From: Dichomitus squalens LYAD-421 SS1
Taxonomy: Eukaryota > Basidiomycota > Agaricomycetes > Polyporales > Polyporaceae
Reading direction: 5' to 3'
Assembly (NCBI RefSeq): GCF_000275845.1
Contig: NW_006766890.1
Location: 1,068,810 to 1,132,809, forward strand
DNA length: 64,000 nt
Below the pieces are notes generated by a model. That model was not told where the DNA came from. It ran no database searches and was given only the letters and a program-made list of their open reading frames with translations. Below, piece after piece: positions 9,513 to 22,616 of the stretch (within the stretch, counting starts at the first letter, position 1; each line of letters opens with the position of its first letter). Made by a program: the position numbers and the translations under genes.

Positions 9513-12500
9513 ATGAAAGAGTCCGTGTCCCACAAGGCTCCGAAGGTCATGTACGTACCTTCGCCCACACCCCATGGTATCTCCATCGCTAAGAAGACAT
9601 TTAAATGACATATTCTATAGTAAGAAATTGCAGTTCAGTCTGCTCAACAATCAGGACACGGTCAAGCTCGCCGAGTTCGAAGTTACTCATCGCGATCTCT
9701 ACACTCCCATCGACCGCCTGCCCGTTAAGAACGGCGTCCTCGATCGACGTCTCGTACGTATTTTCATATGCTTATAGCGGTTACCTGAGCGTCGAATGAA
9801 CATACATCTGCCGCAGGGAACAACAGAGAAGAGCGCTTACTGCGAAACCTGCGGCCTCAATTCCGTCGACTGTGTCGGTCACTATGCGTACATCAAGCTC
9901 GTTGTTCCCGTCTTCCATATTGGCTACTTCAAGCACACCATTAGCATCTTACAGTGCATATGCAAAGTGTGTATTCATCTGCTAATCTCACTGCCTCATA
10001 CTAAACCGCATTTAGACATGTGCCCGAGTGCTGCTTGAAGAACCCGACCGTCGCGCGTACCTCAAGCGTTTCCGGAGACCGAACCTTGAGAATCTTCAGA
10101 GACTGAACCTCTGCAAGGCCGTTCTCGCTCTTGCACGGAAGACTGTCTACTGTCCTTATTGCTCTGCCACCAATGGTGTCGTCAAGAAGGCCGGCGCCCT
10201 CAAGATCATCCACGACAAGTTCCGCGCCAAGAAGACAGCAGAAGAGATGGAGAAATGGAAGAGGACGTTTGGACCCGCTGTAGAGGCCCAGAAAGAGCTC
10301 GGCATGTACATCAACAAGGCCGTGCACGAGGACTTGAACCCGCTGAAGGTCCTTGACTTGTTCAAACGTATCTCAAACGAGGTCTGTCCTTTCTACCATC
10401 CTTTCCTGTGTCTTGTCTGATGCTTTTCCAGGATTGCGAGTTGCTTGGTCTTCGGCCAGAGTTTGGAAGACCCGAGCAGTTCATCTGGCAATACATCTCC
10501 GTCCCCCCTGTCGCCATCCGCCCGTCTGTCGCGCAGGACGGCGCGTCGAACGAGGATGATCTGACTGTCAAGCTCACCGAGATTGTCTTCAGCAATGCTC
10601 TTATCAAACAAGGTCTTCTTAAAGGTGCTCCCACTGCACAATTCATGGTCAGAACATCACGCTCATATCTCCTCACAAGAATCCCACTGACGAAAGTCGG
10701 CTTGCAGGAACAATGGGAGTTTCTTCAGCTGTCAGTTGCCATGTACATCAACTCCGAACTGCCCGGGGTCCCTTCGCAAATGGGCCAGAAGCCAATACGT
10801 GGTTTCTGCCAGCGACTGAAGGGCAAGCAGGGTCGTTTCCGTGGTAACCTCTCCGGAAAGCGTGTCGACTTCTCTGGCCGTACCGTCATCTCGCCTGATC
10901 CTAATTTGCGAATTGACGAGGTTGCCGTGCCCGAGCGCGTTGCCAAGATCCTCACCTATCCCGAACGCGTCACGGCTCACAACATCGACCGACTGAAGAA
11001 GGCGGTTCGGAATGGTTGTGACGTCCATCCGGGAGCCAACTACGTTACCGCAGGTAGTAATGGGTTCAAGAAGTACTTGAAATTCGGCAACCGAACTGCC
11101 ATTGCCGATGGCCTGCGCGTAGGTGATATTGTCGAGCGCCATGTGATCGACGGGGACATCGCGTTGTTCAATCGACAACCAAGTTTGCATAAGCTTTCGA
11201 TCATGTGTCACCGGGTAAGCCTCTGCGCATTCCCTGACTACTAACAAGCGATAACCTAACATGTTCACTCAGATTAAAGTACGACCATGGCGCTCTTTCC
11301 GCTTGAACGAGTGTGTATGCGGCCCCTACAACGCCGACTTCGACGGTGACGAGATGAATCTTCGTACGCGCACCCATGTATCTGTGCCTCTCGATAACTT
11401 ACGGCCTACCAGACGTCCCCCAGACGGAAGAGGCTCGGACAGAAGCCCTCGAGCTCATGTCCGTCAAGCACAACCTCGTAACGCCCCGAAACGGAGAGCC
11501 CGTCATTGCCGCCATCCAAGACTTCATCACCGCCTCCTTTCTCCTCTCCCGCCGTGATACCTTCTTCGACCGCCGCCAGTTCACGCAAATATGCTCCTAT
11601 TTCGGCGACGCAGATCTCCAGATCGACATTCCACCACCGACGATCTGGAGGCCCGTCCGGCTCTGGACAGGCAAGCAGATCTTCAACGTCCTCATGCGCC
11701 CAAACCGCAAGTCCAGGGTCTTCGTGAACGTGGAAAGCAAGTGCAACAAGGAGGAGAAAGCCGACACGAAATGCTATCCGTGGATAGGGAAGCCCGCCCC
11801 AGATCTGTCGCCGAACGACGGGTGGCTTGTCATCGTGAACAGCGAGATCATGTGCGGTGTCATGGACAAGGCGACGGTTGGGAGCGGAAAGAAGAAGTCT
11901 GTGTTCGGAGTCATCATGCGGGACTATGGCCCACATGAAGCCGCCGCTGCGATGAACAGGGTCGCGAAGCTCTGTGCACGGTATCTTGGTTAGTTCATCT
12001 ATCTCTCATCACCTGCTTCCATTGTGAGTTGACGTCTCTTCGTAGCCAACTTCGGATTTTCATTGGGCATCAACGACGTCATTCCTGGTCCCGTTCTGTC
12101 TGACAAGAAGGACTCTATGGTCGAGGCTGCGTATGCAGCTTGCGAGAAGCTCATCATTCGAGCGAAAAAAGGTCTTCTAGAGAACAAACCCGGTTGTGAT
12201 CAAGAGCAGACGCTCGAAGCCGAGATCTCGAAGGTGCTGTCCGACGTTCGTGGCAACGTCGGTGAGATCTGTATGAAAGAGTTGAGCCGCCACAACGCTC
12301 CTCTGATCATGGCTACTTGCGGTTCTAAAGGTATGCGTACCTTCCGCATATATCTAGACACCTTCCATCAATTTGTCCCTAGGTTCCGTCATCAACGTCT
12401 CTCAGATGGTTGCCTGTGTCGGGCAACAGATCATTGCCGGCCATCGTGTGCCGGATGGCTTCCAGGACCGCTCCCTCCCACACTTCCCCAAGAAGTCCAG

Positions 12501-14516
12501 GGATCCTCCATCCAAGGGTTTCGTGCGCAACTCCTTCTACACTGGGCTTACTCCAACGGAGTTCCTGTTCCATGCCATCTCGGGTCGTGAAGGTCTGGTC
12601 GATACTGCTGTCAAGACGGCTGAGACCGGTTACATGCAGCGACGTCTGATGAAGGCACTCGAGGACCTAGTGACGCACTACGATTCCTCAGTTCGTAACG
12701 CTGTTGGCGGTGTCGTGCAGTTCCGCTATGGTGACGATGGTCTGGACCCTGCATGCTTGGAGGGTGACGCTCAGCCTGTGGAGTACGAGCGAGCTTGGAT
12801 CCATGCTTGCGTACGTCTTGTCCCTGACTCCGGTGCTCGCCTCCTCACCACCTTCTCTAGTCCGTCGCACCAAGATCTACTCGTGGTCTGCTTCCCTTCG
12901 AGATCATGGATCACGTCGATCGGGCACTCGCGACACGCAGGTTCACGTCAGAATGTACAGCGGCCTACATTGCGACAATACGCAAGTTCATCTCGGAGAA
13001 CATCGCGCAGAAGCTCGGAGAGGTCCGCAAGGCGCATGGGATGTTCGAAGCCCTCGAGCGCGAGGAGGAGTGGGATGCCGACACTGACCTGTCCATGGGG
13101 GCGTCCTGTACGTGCCGTCCTCTAGCTGATTCGAGGGCGATACTGATGAGTTGCCTTTGTATCAGATGCTGACAAGATCGCGGTCGACAACAAAGTCAAG
13201 GTCACCGAGGAGCAGCTCAAGCTATTCCTCGACATCTGTTGGACGAAGTATGTCAAGGCGAAGATTGAGCCGGGCTCCACAGTCGGTGCGGTCGGTGCAC
13301 AGTCCATCGGTGAGCCCGGAACGCAAATGACGCTGAAGACGTTCCACTTCGCGGGTGTTGCGTCCATGAACGTCACGCTTGGTGTGCCTCGTATCAAGGA
13401 GATCATCAACGCCGCGAAGGCGATCAGTACTCCTATCATCAGCTGTAAGCTCGTTACTGCTGACAGTGAGGCGTCTGCTCGTATCGTCAAGGGTCGGTTG
13501 GAGAGGACGCATATCGGCGACGTGAGTTACTGTCCTTGTTCAGTGGCAAGCACGACTAAAGAATGCGTGCCTCTCCAGATTGCTTCGATCCTTGAGGAAG
13601 CGTGGGCACCGGAGTACACGTACATCGGAATCATTGTCGATGCGAAGACCATCCAAGATTTACAGCTCGAGCTCACTCTGGATGACATCAAGTGGGCCAT
13701 CGTCGCTGCACGGAAGCTGAAGATCAAGCAGGAATCCATCACAATCATTCCTCGCAAGAATCGTCTACGCATCTACATCGACGGCCCAGACAAGTACTAC
13801 CGCCTTCGGGAGTTGAAGCGCGCGCTGCCAGACGTGGTTGTCAAAGGTGTCCCGACCATTCGTAGGGCCATCATCAACATCAAGGAGGGCGATGACCACC
13901 GCGGGAAGAAGGGCGACAAAGAACTTCTCGTTGAGGGATACGGCCTGCAGAAGGTCATGACTACACAGGGCATCGTCGGCGAGCAGACCACTTCCAACCA
14001 CGTCATCGAGGTCGCACAGGTGCTCGGTATTGAGGCCGCTCGGAAGACGATTATCAATGAGATCAACTACACGATGAAGAGTCACGGTATGAGCATCGAC
14101 CCACGGCACGTCATGTTGCTGGGAGATGTCATGTCCTACAAGGTACGCTAGCCGCCTTCATCATAACCTACAGGGGCTGAGGCGTTCTCAATTTCTGTAG
14201 GGAGAGGTCCTTGGCATTACTCGGTTCGGTGTGGCAAAAATGAAGGACAGCGTCCTCATGCTTGCCTCGTTCGAGAAGACGACAGATCACCTGTTCGACG
14301 CATCGGCATACGGCAAGACAGATGCTATTGCTGGCGTTTCGGAGAGTATCATCATGGGCAATCCTGCAGCAATGACAGGTACTTCCATGTGAGTATCCTT
14401 GACGTTCCTCTTGCGTACATGACCTTTGTACTGAAGCTTCTTTCAGGCCTGCGCTCGTCACCCCTGCGCCGTCCATTAGCAAGCCTCGGAAACTGCTGTT
14501 TGAAGGGGCTATGTGA
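9513..14516 (+). CDS. RPC1: DNA-directed RNA polymerase III subunit RPC1 (largest subunit)
   Basis: Fifteen exons give about 1407 aa: 9513-9550, 9621-9753, 9817-9966, 10016-10381, 10432-10647, 10708-11214, 11273-11363, 11413-11988, 12046-12330, 12383-12810, 12862-13107, 13166-13521, 13579-14142, 14201-14398, 14447-14516. The N-terminal zinc cluster is seen in [40 protein letters not shown] and [11 protein letters not shown] follow. The catalytic Mg-binding loop [11 protein letters not shown] is intact (about residue 490). The trigger-loop region has [19 protein letters not shown] and [24 protein letters not shown]. The sequence is of the Pol III type throughout; there is no heptad CTD. It makes tRNA, 5S and other small RNAs in the nucleus. 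All introns are 48-70 bases, GT-AG, with frame preserved, so the gene looks intact. The first exon is only 38 bases. Confidence 0.97.
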
Positions 14517-14987
14517 TGTTGTATTCGCACGTGTTGTATTCTAACTTATGTCATGAAGCATCTGTACTCTTTTTGGACACGCATGCTACGATCTTGGGTG
14601 AACCTTTCGGACTAGCGAACTGAGGGTGCGATGGCAACCTACTTTGAGCCACTTATTGCACTCGTTCCGCAGGGAACATCCGTGCCAGCCCCTGCAATGA
14701 GCCTGTGCCTACGGGTTGAACGATACTGCAGAGCAACAGATATCGCAGGAGTCGAGGCCACTCGAACTGGACTGGGTTCGCGGATCTGAGATAGGGCCAC
14801 GCGAGGAATGACGGTGGCTGCTGGTGGTGGCGGGAACAGTTGCGCGTGATTTACGTTTGTCCGCAGCTCGTGCTTAATTGCTCGTTTGTCGCCCCCTTCC
14901 TCTCCTTGATACTATTCTCTCGACTACCATCTTCGCTCGCGGTGCTTGCAGCCCTGCCGTTGTGTCGTTCTCCGATTCCTCTATTGC
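14517..14987. other. intergenic, likely promoter of the lipase gene
   Basis: About 470 bases between the RPC1 stop and the chosen lipase start, with pyrimidine-rich DNA near 14890-14990. A further 5' exon of the lipase could hide here; none could be proven. Confidence 0.4.
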
Positions 14988-17590
14988 ATGCTTTCCAATT
15001 TGGACAAGTATGGTCGCTTCAGTCTCGATCTTGCCTCCACCGCGACCACCATAGGCTTCTCTACTGCCAAAGCCTGCACCCGTCTTGGAGTACGTCACCA
15101 ATACCCTGATATCGAATGCCCAGCTCTGACTGTCCACCCCCTAATAGTTCTCCATCACGCGGGGCGTCGCGTCGACGGCTGCCGGATTCACCGGCTCTGT
15201 CATTGACTATGCTTTGTTCGGAGGGACCACTGGGGCTGGTCAGCTTCTTGGAGGCGCAGTGTCTTCCGCTATCTCTGCTGTCGAGTTCGTTGCGCTCGCC
15301 CCGCTTATTCTCGGGGAATCTCTCACCTCTACATCTCTCGTCGCCGCCCATTCTTCCTTGTCTATGCTCACTACCATCTTCCCCGGGAGCGACGAGGCCA
15401 GCTTCTCTCTAGCAAGCTTCGTAGGTCTCGTCCGCCGCGAGTGGAATGAGCCTGCGGAAAGTGAAGGCCTCCCTGAAGAACGCTATGGCCTAGGTGAGGT
15501 TCTCCGAGCACTCGCAGGCTTCGCCGCCTTGCAAGGCGTCACCAGCCGGTTCCAAGAGGAGCGCTGGTTCAAATTCATGAAGGAAGTTCCAGTACATGAC
15601 GGCTCGTCCTCCTTTACCCGCCGCAAACGCGTCGACTCCCGCGTCACTATCACTGGGGACACCATATACCCAAGCCATTCTGGTCAAATAGTCACAGCTG
15701 ATATCACAGAAGTCCCTGTCCCCGGCTCCTGGCCCCCGCGTCAATCCACGTCCCTCCTGGCCCCTCCTCATACGAATCTCCCGTCGCAAGGCCCCGAAGT
15801 TGCGCCACCTATGGATGACCTCAAACAGACACTCCGCCGTCTTTCGAAGCTTGTTCTTGCTGGCTATGGCGGACCAAGTCTCCTCTTCTTTGGAGTGTCG
15901 CTCACGCCGTGGCAGAAGGAGGAGCCCAAGGAGGAGGTGAAGCTCGCTGATGCGATTGACGCTTCCGAGAAGGAGGCCGCTGGAGAGGATGGGCGTGGTC
16001 GATCTAAGCCCAAGGACACTAACATGCCTGGCGCACCAACGTACTCCTGGTGGGATGTCCTCATGGGCAAACACGACCACGACATCTTCATGCATTGGGC
16101 ACAGTTGCAGCCAACGCCTTCCAGTAGTTCGACCGAGCAGCCAGTGAGTTCTGCGTTGCGCCTTGCCATCCTCGTGATACTAAGCGCATGTCTAGCCACA
16201 CCCACCGCCCACTGCGCACGTTAGCTCAGAGCACCACATTCCTCGCTTCTGGGTTCTCACAGATCATGTCCGGAAAGAAGTCGTTCTCGTCATCCGTGGC
16301 ACTATGAGCTTGAATGAACTTGCAGTCGACCTTACATGCGATCCAGCCCCCTTCACCCTTCCGACAGTAGAGCGCTCATCTTCCTCTCGTGCGCGCACAC
16401 CCTCCCATCTCTCCCAGTCAAGCACGCATCTACAACCCGATCGCGGGGAAGAGACGTCCGAACAGGAGAAACGACAGCCGCCTCTACCTACGCACGACGA
16501 AGCCGACTCCGACGAGCTTGACGAGGAACTGGAGAACATCCCAGGCTCATTCCCGTTCCCGATAGACATCTCCGTCCCGTTCCCGCGCTCCAGGAAGAAT
16601 TCGACGCGCTCCTCGCATGCGCCGCGCTCAAGGCTTGCATCTGAAGCTGGAGACGATACCGTATACATCGTGCACGGCGGCATGCTGAGAATGACACGTG
16701 CCATGGGTGGGCCAGGGAAGCCGGTTCATTACGCTGTCCGAGATGCGTTGCGCAAGAATAAGGGATACTGTACGTTCTACACTCACATGTCATGTTAGCA
16801 GAATCCAACTGAATGCGTTTCGCAGCACTTGTCCTGTGCGGACACAGCCTTGGTGCCGGGGTCGCCGGCCTTCTCGCACTCGTTAGTGTTCCCCTCTTGT
16901 GTCGATGTCCAAACTGACGATGTCCCCATCAGTTGTGGGCGACTCCTGAGACCTGCCTTACCCACAGGGCATCTGGCCTTCCCGTGGGCCGGCGCGTCTC
17001 TGCGTACTGCTTTGCCCCGCCTTGTCTCGTCTCCCCCCGACTCAGCGCCAAAGCTGCTGCTTCCGGCTTGATCACATCCTTTGTTAACGGCCACGATATC
17101 GTGTCGCGGCTATCGCTCGGTAGCGTGCGGGATCTCACCCGGGGAGCGGTTTGGTTATGTGCGGCGGAGAACAGGGACGGCGACAAGGCCGACGGGTACA
17201 GCAGCGTGACGAAGAAGGCACTCAAGTGGAAGATGGGCAGGGGAGAGGAGGGAGATGAGGAATGGGTACGTCCTCCAAATTCCTCCAAAATCGACGCAAA
17301 ACTCACAAAACTATCGCTAGTTTCTCGCCATCCGCAAGACGCTCGAAGCGAACATGCAGATGGCGGACCTGTTCCCTCCAGGCCGCGTGTACTGGGCACT
17401 GCGAGATGGGGATCTCCACCGCGCACACCAGATCGGGACAGGCTCCGGGCGAAGCTCTCCCAAGGAGAAAGTGCGCCTGTTCGAGGTCAAGGACGTCAAG
17501 CAGGTGTTTGGACAGATCATCTTCGCGCGAGACATGCTCAGCTCTCACCTCCCGCACCAATATGACCAGGTGCTGCATGAGCTACTCTAA
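14988..17590 (+). CDS. class 3 lipase, sn1-diacylglycerol-lipase-like
   Basis: Six exons (14988-15089, 15148-16143, 16196-16769, 16826-16881, 16933-17265, 17321-17590) encode about 776 aa. The N-terminal part (SLDLASTATTIGFSTAK, then a hydrophobic region around VSSAISAVEFVALAPLIL) is membrane-like. The middle part is low in complexity. The lipase_3 core starts at HIPRFWVLTDHVRKEVVLVIRGTMSLNEL, is interrupted by a Ser/Arg-rich insert, and resumes with VYIVHGGM. The nucleophile elbow is LVLCGHSLGAGVAGLL (Ser about residue 564), followed by FVNGHDIVSRLS, which should carry the acid residue. Fungal proteins of this plan are annotated as sn1-specific diacylglycerol lipases. The start codon is the least certain part; upstream exons are possible. 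Confidence 0.82.
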
Positions 17591-17848
17591 TGCCTCTATA
17601 CGTTTACTCGGTTACTCTGATATCTCACGTCTCCCTTGATGACTTTGTAGCATACCTGATCAGCACCGTATGATACCTCTGCATGCGCCACGACTGCTAT
17701 GTATCCTCTCCCTTCGCTGTATACCTCGTCTGTTATCTTCACAGAGCACCCATCAGCATACTGTATACACTGTCATCGCCCTTAGATTTCGCTTGTGCTC
17801 ATATTCTTACATCATAATGACGCAAACATCTTGTTACTTCCGTGCACC

Positions 17849-18475
17849 CTAGAGCGACGCAAGGTACTCTTCGATTACCTCCACGATCACCTCATGGTCC
17901 TCCTGCATCGTCAGTCCACTAACCACGATGACGCCCACGATCCCTTCGACATCCCTCACCCTAATCGGGAATCCTCCACCGTGGATCGCATACTCCCCCG
18001 CCTTCTCCCCCAACATGAACTTCGCCCTGAAAGCATCCTCGTTCCCTCCATGCTTGTTGTGCAAGAACCATGTGCTCGTGTGCCAGCGCAGGACCGCGGC
18101 GCGCTTGCGCGCGACCCATGTGTCGTTGTCCGCGGTCGTGCCGCGGCCGGTCGCGCAATGGAAGAGGAGCTGCGAGTGCGCGACGAGCGTGATGTTCACG
18201 ACGGCGGGCTTGGGCGACGCACGCTGCAGGCGCGCGCGGAGGCGCGTGCCCAGTTCCCAGGCGGTGTCCGCTGTGAAGTGCGGGAAGATGCAGCGCTGCT
18301 CTTGGGCGGCGATATCTTCGAGCTGCCAGAGATCGATCGATATGTGCGAGTATGTTCACAAGTGGGGTGCGAGGCGGGAGACGCAGTGAGCGAGATATTC
18401 TGAATATGTTACAGTGGCGAGATGACCTACAGTGACGGGAGGCGCGCGGATCGCGATGTACTGTCCTTGGCTCAT
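17849..18475 (-). CDS. UPF0303 / heme-degrading-like (DUF336) protein, YBR137W-like
   Basis: Two exons (18431-18475 and 17849-18322) encode about 172 aa. It starts MSQGQYIAIRAPPV; the 108-base intron is long for this window. The conserved core is ARLQRASPKPAVVNITLVAHSQLLFH, then NDTWVARKRAAVLRWHTSTWFLHNKHG, GEYAIHGGGFPIRV and VGVIVVSGLTMQEDHEVIVE. The GGGFPIRV and VSGL-xxxDH blocks are typical of the UPF0303/DUF336 family, which includes yeast YBR137W and bacterial HbpS/GlcG-like proteins. The biochemical role in fungi is not settled. The 3' end faces the lipase gene 258 bases away. Confidence 0.8.
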
Positions 18476-19240
18476 GGTGGGCGTGCTAGCAAGCCTTCGA
18501 GGATGGTGGTGTGGTATAAAGACTGCACTCAGGATTGACTCCGATGGCGTCGAGAAGCTCTTTGGAGGTTGCCTGAAGTTCTGAACTTACAGATTAATAA
18601 GCTGTGCCTCTCGCCGTGACAGAAATGGCTGGGGAGATCTGTACTGCCGAGTTCTTAGGTGTACAGATAACACGGCGAGACGCAGCCTGAGAGTCATCTA
18701 CATCGTTCAGGTCCGTCGTCATCCACCCTCTTTCGAGTAACTTTGACCCTCTGCAGAGACTGGTACGTCAGCCTCGGAGGCTCATGCTTCATGTGTAGCG
18801 TTTGCGAAGATGGAAGGAGTATGCGATTGAATTGCTCTACACTTCGAGCGATGGGGGGGTGAGGGGGCATCGTCTATCAGGCAACTCGAATGTGTCGAGT
18901 AAAGTATCCATATACGCACTATGATACCCTGAAAATACTGAAGGTGATCCTACGATGCTGTCATACGATGCTTGCTTGCGATTATATACGATGCTTGCGA
19001 ATCTAGCGGAACTTGAAGTACTGTTAATTGACAGCCACCCAACAAGATATACTCCTACAGCGAGTTGCTCCCAAGTACTATGTGCCAAGGCATTACGGAC
19101 CTACCTCACCGCTCGATTTTTAAGAGCAAATCAGTACTGTGCTACGCTGTGAGTGGTACAGGGTTGTGGTCATAGTCACAAAGAAGAATCCGAGGCGGCA
19201 TTGCACCCTTCGGCGCCTCGGTGAGCCCCATCCCGGATAG
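18476..19240. other. intergenic, nothing recognised
   Basis: About 765 bases upstream of the UPF0303 gene and left of the MITE-like repeat. Open frames are short and unconserved. Confidence 0.4.
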
Positions 19241-19810
19241 TAGGCGTGTTCAATTCTTGTCGCTCGCTCATTTCTTCGCGCGCCTACCGGGCGCCTGCAC
19301 ACCTGGATTCAAGGTCAGCTCAAGCGCCTGTAGCAAAGCGAGCAGAGGTGCGCAGGCAGCGGGTGCAGCGAGATCGACGGGATCGTCCTATGCTAGGTTT
19401 GTTATACCCAGAAAACCTGTCCGGAGAGTGGATGGAGACATCGGGAGAGCGTTATAGACTCGTTGCTCGAGAAAAATCGTACACAATGCGCCCAAATCCG
19501 AACCAGATTCGGCACGACATACATACGGTTCACCTGGGGTTGCCGCTGTAAGCCTGATGGCAATTGGACCCAAAACCTTGCGGGACGACTCCGCGTCTCG
19601 AGTCATAGAGCTCTCTAGATTTCGAATCGTCAAGTTTTCGCGGCGCTCCTTAGTCCCAGCTCGCGACCCTCATGTGGTCATGTTGCACCCGCCGCCTGCC
19701 CCCCTCTGCTTGCTGTGCTACAGGCGCTTGATCTGACCTTGAATCCAGGTAGGCAGGCGCCCGTTAAGCGCGTGAGGAAATGAGCGAGCGACAAGAATTG
19801 AACACGCCTA
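19241..19810. mobile_element. MITE-like element: 127-bp inverted repeats around a 316-bp centre
   Basis: The arm at about 19241-19367 (TAGGCGTGTTCAATTCTTGT onward) recurs reverse-complemented at about 19684-19810. The arms match closely along nearly their whole length with scattered substitutions (my rough estimate is close to 90%). A weaker match extends outward to a shared TCGGTGAGC near 19218 and 19840. The centre has no coding potential. Long terminal inverted repeats with a short non-coding core suit a non-autonomous DNA transposon. No clear target-site duplication was identified. The right arm ends about 90 bases before the ATG of the RAI1/DXO gene. Confidence 0.7.
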
Positions 19811-19898
19811 GTAGACTACGAAGGGTACTAGCGCTCACCGACAGAGGGTTAGATCAACCACCTCTCATCTTCGTCTTGTTTGCACCACTCATTCAAGA

Positions 19899-21495
19899 AT
19901 GTCCAAACGACGGCACTCTGGTTCTCCTGACTTGAGAGGCAAGCCTGCGAAACGGCTTGAGACCGACGCCGGGACCTCGGCGAATGACCACGCACCCGTC
20001 CTACTCTCGTATCCCTCCACAAGCAGTCAGCAGCAATCTACTCGCGCTGTGCCTTTCCAACAACCCACGTGTCTTTTGACATTCTCATATACTCCCCAAC
20101 GCATCATGGAATTCGGCGACTCAGCTCTTCGGTACTACATCGACCCCCCACCAGGCGCAGACCTCCGATATGGCTATGAACGATGGGTCAAGCGACCAGA
20201 AGAGAGGGCGAGACTCGATACCCTTCTGAAGGCGATCGAGCGCGTCCTACAAAATTCGGACACAAATATGGGCCCGGGGAGCGGGAAGAAATGGCTGCGG
20301 GATATAGCGTTGGTAACTTGGAGAGGCGTTATGACCAAGTGAGTTGCCCTCATACGCTGTCTTCCGCGGCCTTACAGACTATGCGAATGAGAATTTTGAC
20401 GGCACCGTATGAAGAACGAGACTCCTGCGTGCTCAACGCTATGCTTGTCGACGGAACTCTCTACCTTGAGGAGCACTTGACAGACGCCAGGCTTGCTGAA
20501 AAGTACATACATTTCCTTTGCGGGAGGCAGAGTATTAAGATATGCCTTGTAGAGAGGACCTTCCAACAAGACAACGCCAGCAGACGTACTACGGGTACGC
20601 GTTCGAGTCTTGGTGCACGTCTTCCCGCCCTGGGGTCCCCGAGCGAATACACGGTCATCCCACAGGCTGGGGCGGGGATGTTGACACCAACGTCCAGTGG
20701 TGTAGCGTCGTCAAGACCAAGTTGGGCGACAGTCGTCTGGTCATCGGCGGCGAAGTTGACTGCGTACGAGGTCAGGCATTCCTTACCTCTGGCGCCATTC
20801 CGCTCAGCGAGTTCACTTTGAGAGACCAGAGCACTTCAACGGCCAGCCTGATAACTTCGTTGAGCTGAAGACCTCCATGTCTATACGGAATGCACAGGAT
20901 GAGGCCCGCTTCGAGAAGTATGTTCGACACCATGGCTTTATAAGGGACGCCTGCCAACTAATGTACTGGCAGGAAACTACTGAAGTTTTACGTGCAATCC
21001 TTCCTGCTCGGTGTTCCCGTGCGTTGCACTCATGCATCCTAACCATCGTCTGACTCGAACCCTTCAAAGGAGATCGTCGTGGGCTTTCGAACGCCAGCAG
21101 GTCGCATAACGACCACGCAGTCATTCAAAACCATTCAGATGCCGCGTCTCGTGCGCGGCAAGCCTCACGCATGGGATCCGCAGATATGTCTCCGTTGGGG
21201 ACAAGAGTTCCTCGCTTCACTCAAGGCACGGTTATCGGAACAAGCGTCTTCTGCCCAGACAGGGCCCTCCCCTACGTATTCATCACGTGTGTGGCGAGTC
21301 ACCCTGACGCCTGGGCTTGGCGTCAGTGTATATCCCTTGGATGAGGAGGGTGTCAAGGAGGTGCAGGGCGGTGAGGACCGAGTCGGGTTCTTGCCGTCAT
21401 GGTACTTCGAGCAGGTAGCGGAACCCGCCGAGGACAGGTCCGTGCCTGGCCAAGGGACATCTGGATCTTGCGATGGCACGACTGACCCTACGTAG
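19899..21495 (+). CDS. RAI1: RAI1/DXO-family decapping nuclease
   Basis: Six exons (19899-20338, 20392-20502, 20553-20763, 20823-20917, 20973-21018, 21070-21495) encode about 442 aa. Family blocks in order: LRYYIDPPPGADLRYGYERW, WRGVMTKILTAPYE, MLVDGTLYLEEHL, TYYGYAFESWC, VIGGEVDC (the acidic metal-binding E-x-D motif, near residue 250), NFVELKTSMSIRN (the E-L-K motif), KLLKFYVQSFLLGVPEIVVGFR and GRITTTQSFKTIQMPR. These catalytic residues are all present, so the enzyme should be active. The family removes incomplete or non-canonical 5' caps and, with the 5'-3' exonuclease Rat1, takes part in RNA quality control and termination. The N-terminal 30 residues are basic (MSKRRHSGSP..., GKPAKR), suggesting nuclear import. 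Confidence 0.93.
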
Positions 21496-22616
21496 TGATA
21501 ACGCGGCCAGAGTCAGTAGAGTAAGATTCGTGAGTACATTTAGGGTATGTCAACCAACTTAATGAAGTGTTTTACTCGAGTCTTTTGACTTCAGCCTGTC
21601 TGATGAGATGCATCGATCCCTAATCTGCGCAGCCAGGCTATGGCAGGTCAGTAGGCGTCCGGAACTGAGAAGGTTACCACTATGTAGCCCGCACGGGCAC
21701 AGGAGAAGGATGGCGTTCGACGAGCTGACAGTCGCTAAAATCTCCCTCCTGAAGGAGGGCAGCTTTAACTGCTAGCAGAGTAAGTTGTCCTGGCGGAATG
21801 GCCGCTTGTTTACAGCGTCAGCTGGTCCCCATCGAGAGACAACGCTGCGCTGCTTAGTAAGTGGACGTGTACTCCGCACAACCCATGGGTCCGAACATCT
21901 GTTCTCCGGTGTGTTCATCTTAGAGGTAGGTGCTGTTTTGTCGTCTGTATGTACTCGAGCACTCACAAGCACTAGGCCTCTACATTTTGTCCGGTCTACT
22001 CTCGGGAAGAAGGCGCGGTGTTGCCTGATTCGGCAACCCAAGATATCCACACTCCACTGCGAACCAATCATGTTCCAGCGCTCCAATAGTTCGGAGGAAG
22101 ATGTGGCAGAGGCCCGAGGGTGGCAGAGCATGTTTACCACTGAGGTCGAAGAGCAATCTTTAAGGCTCTTCTGCCTCAACTCATTGCAGCTTCGCTTTGT
22201 ACAAGTAAAATTACTGCGACCGACTTGCTCCAAGGACGGCCGGCTGCTTGATCTAATCTATCGGCTCCCAGCAAGCCTTTGTGATACTAAGTATTCGGAA
22301 CAGTAGAGTCCAAGAGGTTGCTTCGGCTGAGGCGAGTATGACCTCTTTGGCTTGGAGGTTCAAGTACGTTCTATACAATTCGTTGACTTCGAAAGTGAGT
22401 CAGCAAATGCCGCTGCTCTTGTCTTCTACTCTGATCCCCAGAATAGTGGACGATCGTAGACGCCCGGACTTGGTGTGGGATGTGGGCCCCTGCACCTGCG
22501 TCGACCTAAGGTACTGACGTGAGCGGCTGCAAAATATGCAACAGCAATCTGAGTGGTTAGTGGCAAAGCAAGACTGAGCCAGTGAACGTCTCTGCACCCC
22601 GCCCCTCCCCGGTAGG
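21496..22616. other. intergenic, nothing recognised
   Basis: About 1.1 kb with several open frames of 70-170 codons on both strands (for example 21785-22306 +, 21772-22233 -). None has a recognisable motif and they overlap each other, so I do not call a gene. Confidence 0.4.

Noticed and set aside
21772..22306. Overlapping frames on both strands in 21.7-22.3 kb as a gene
   Set aside because: No splice-consistent or conserved protein; frames overlap antisense.
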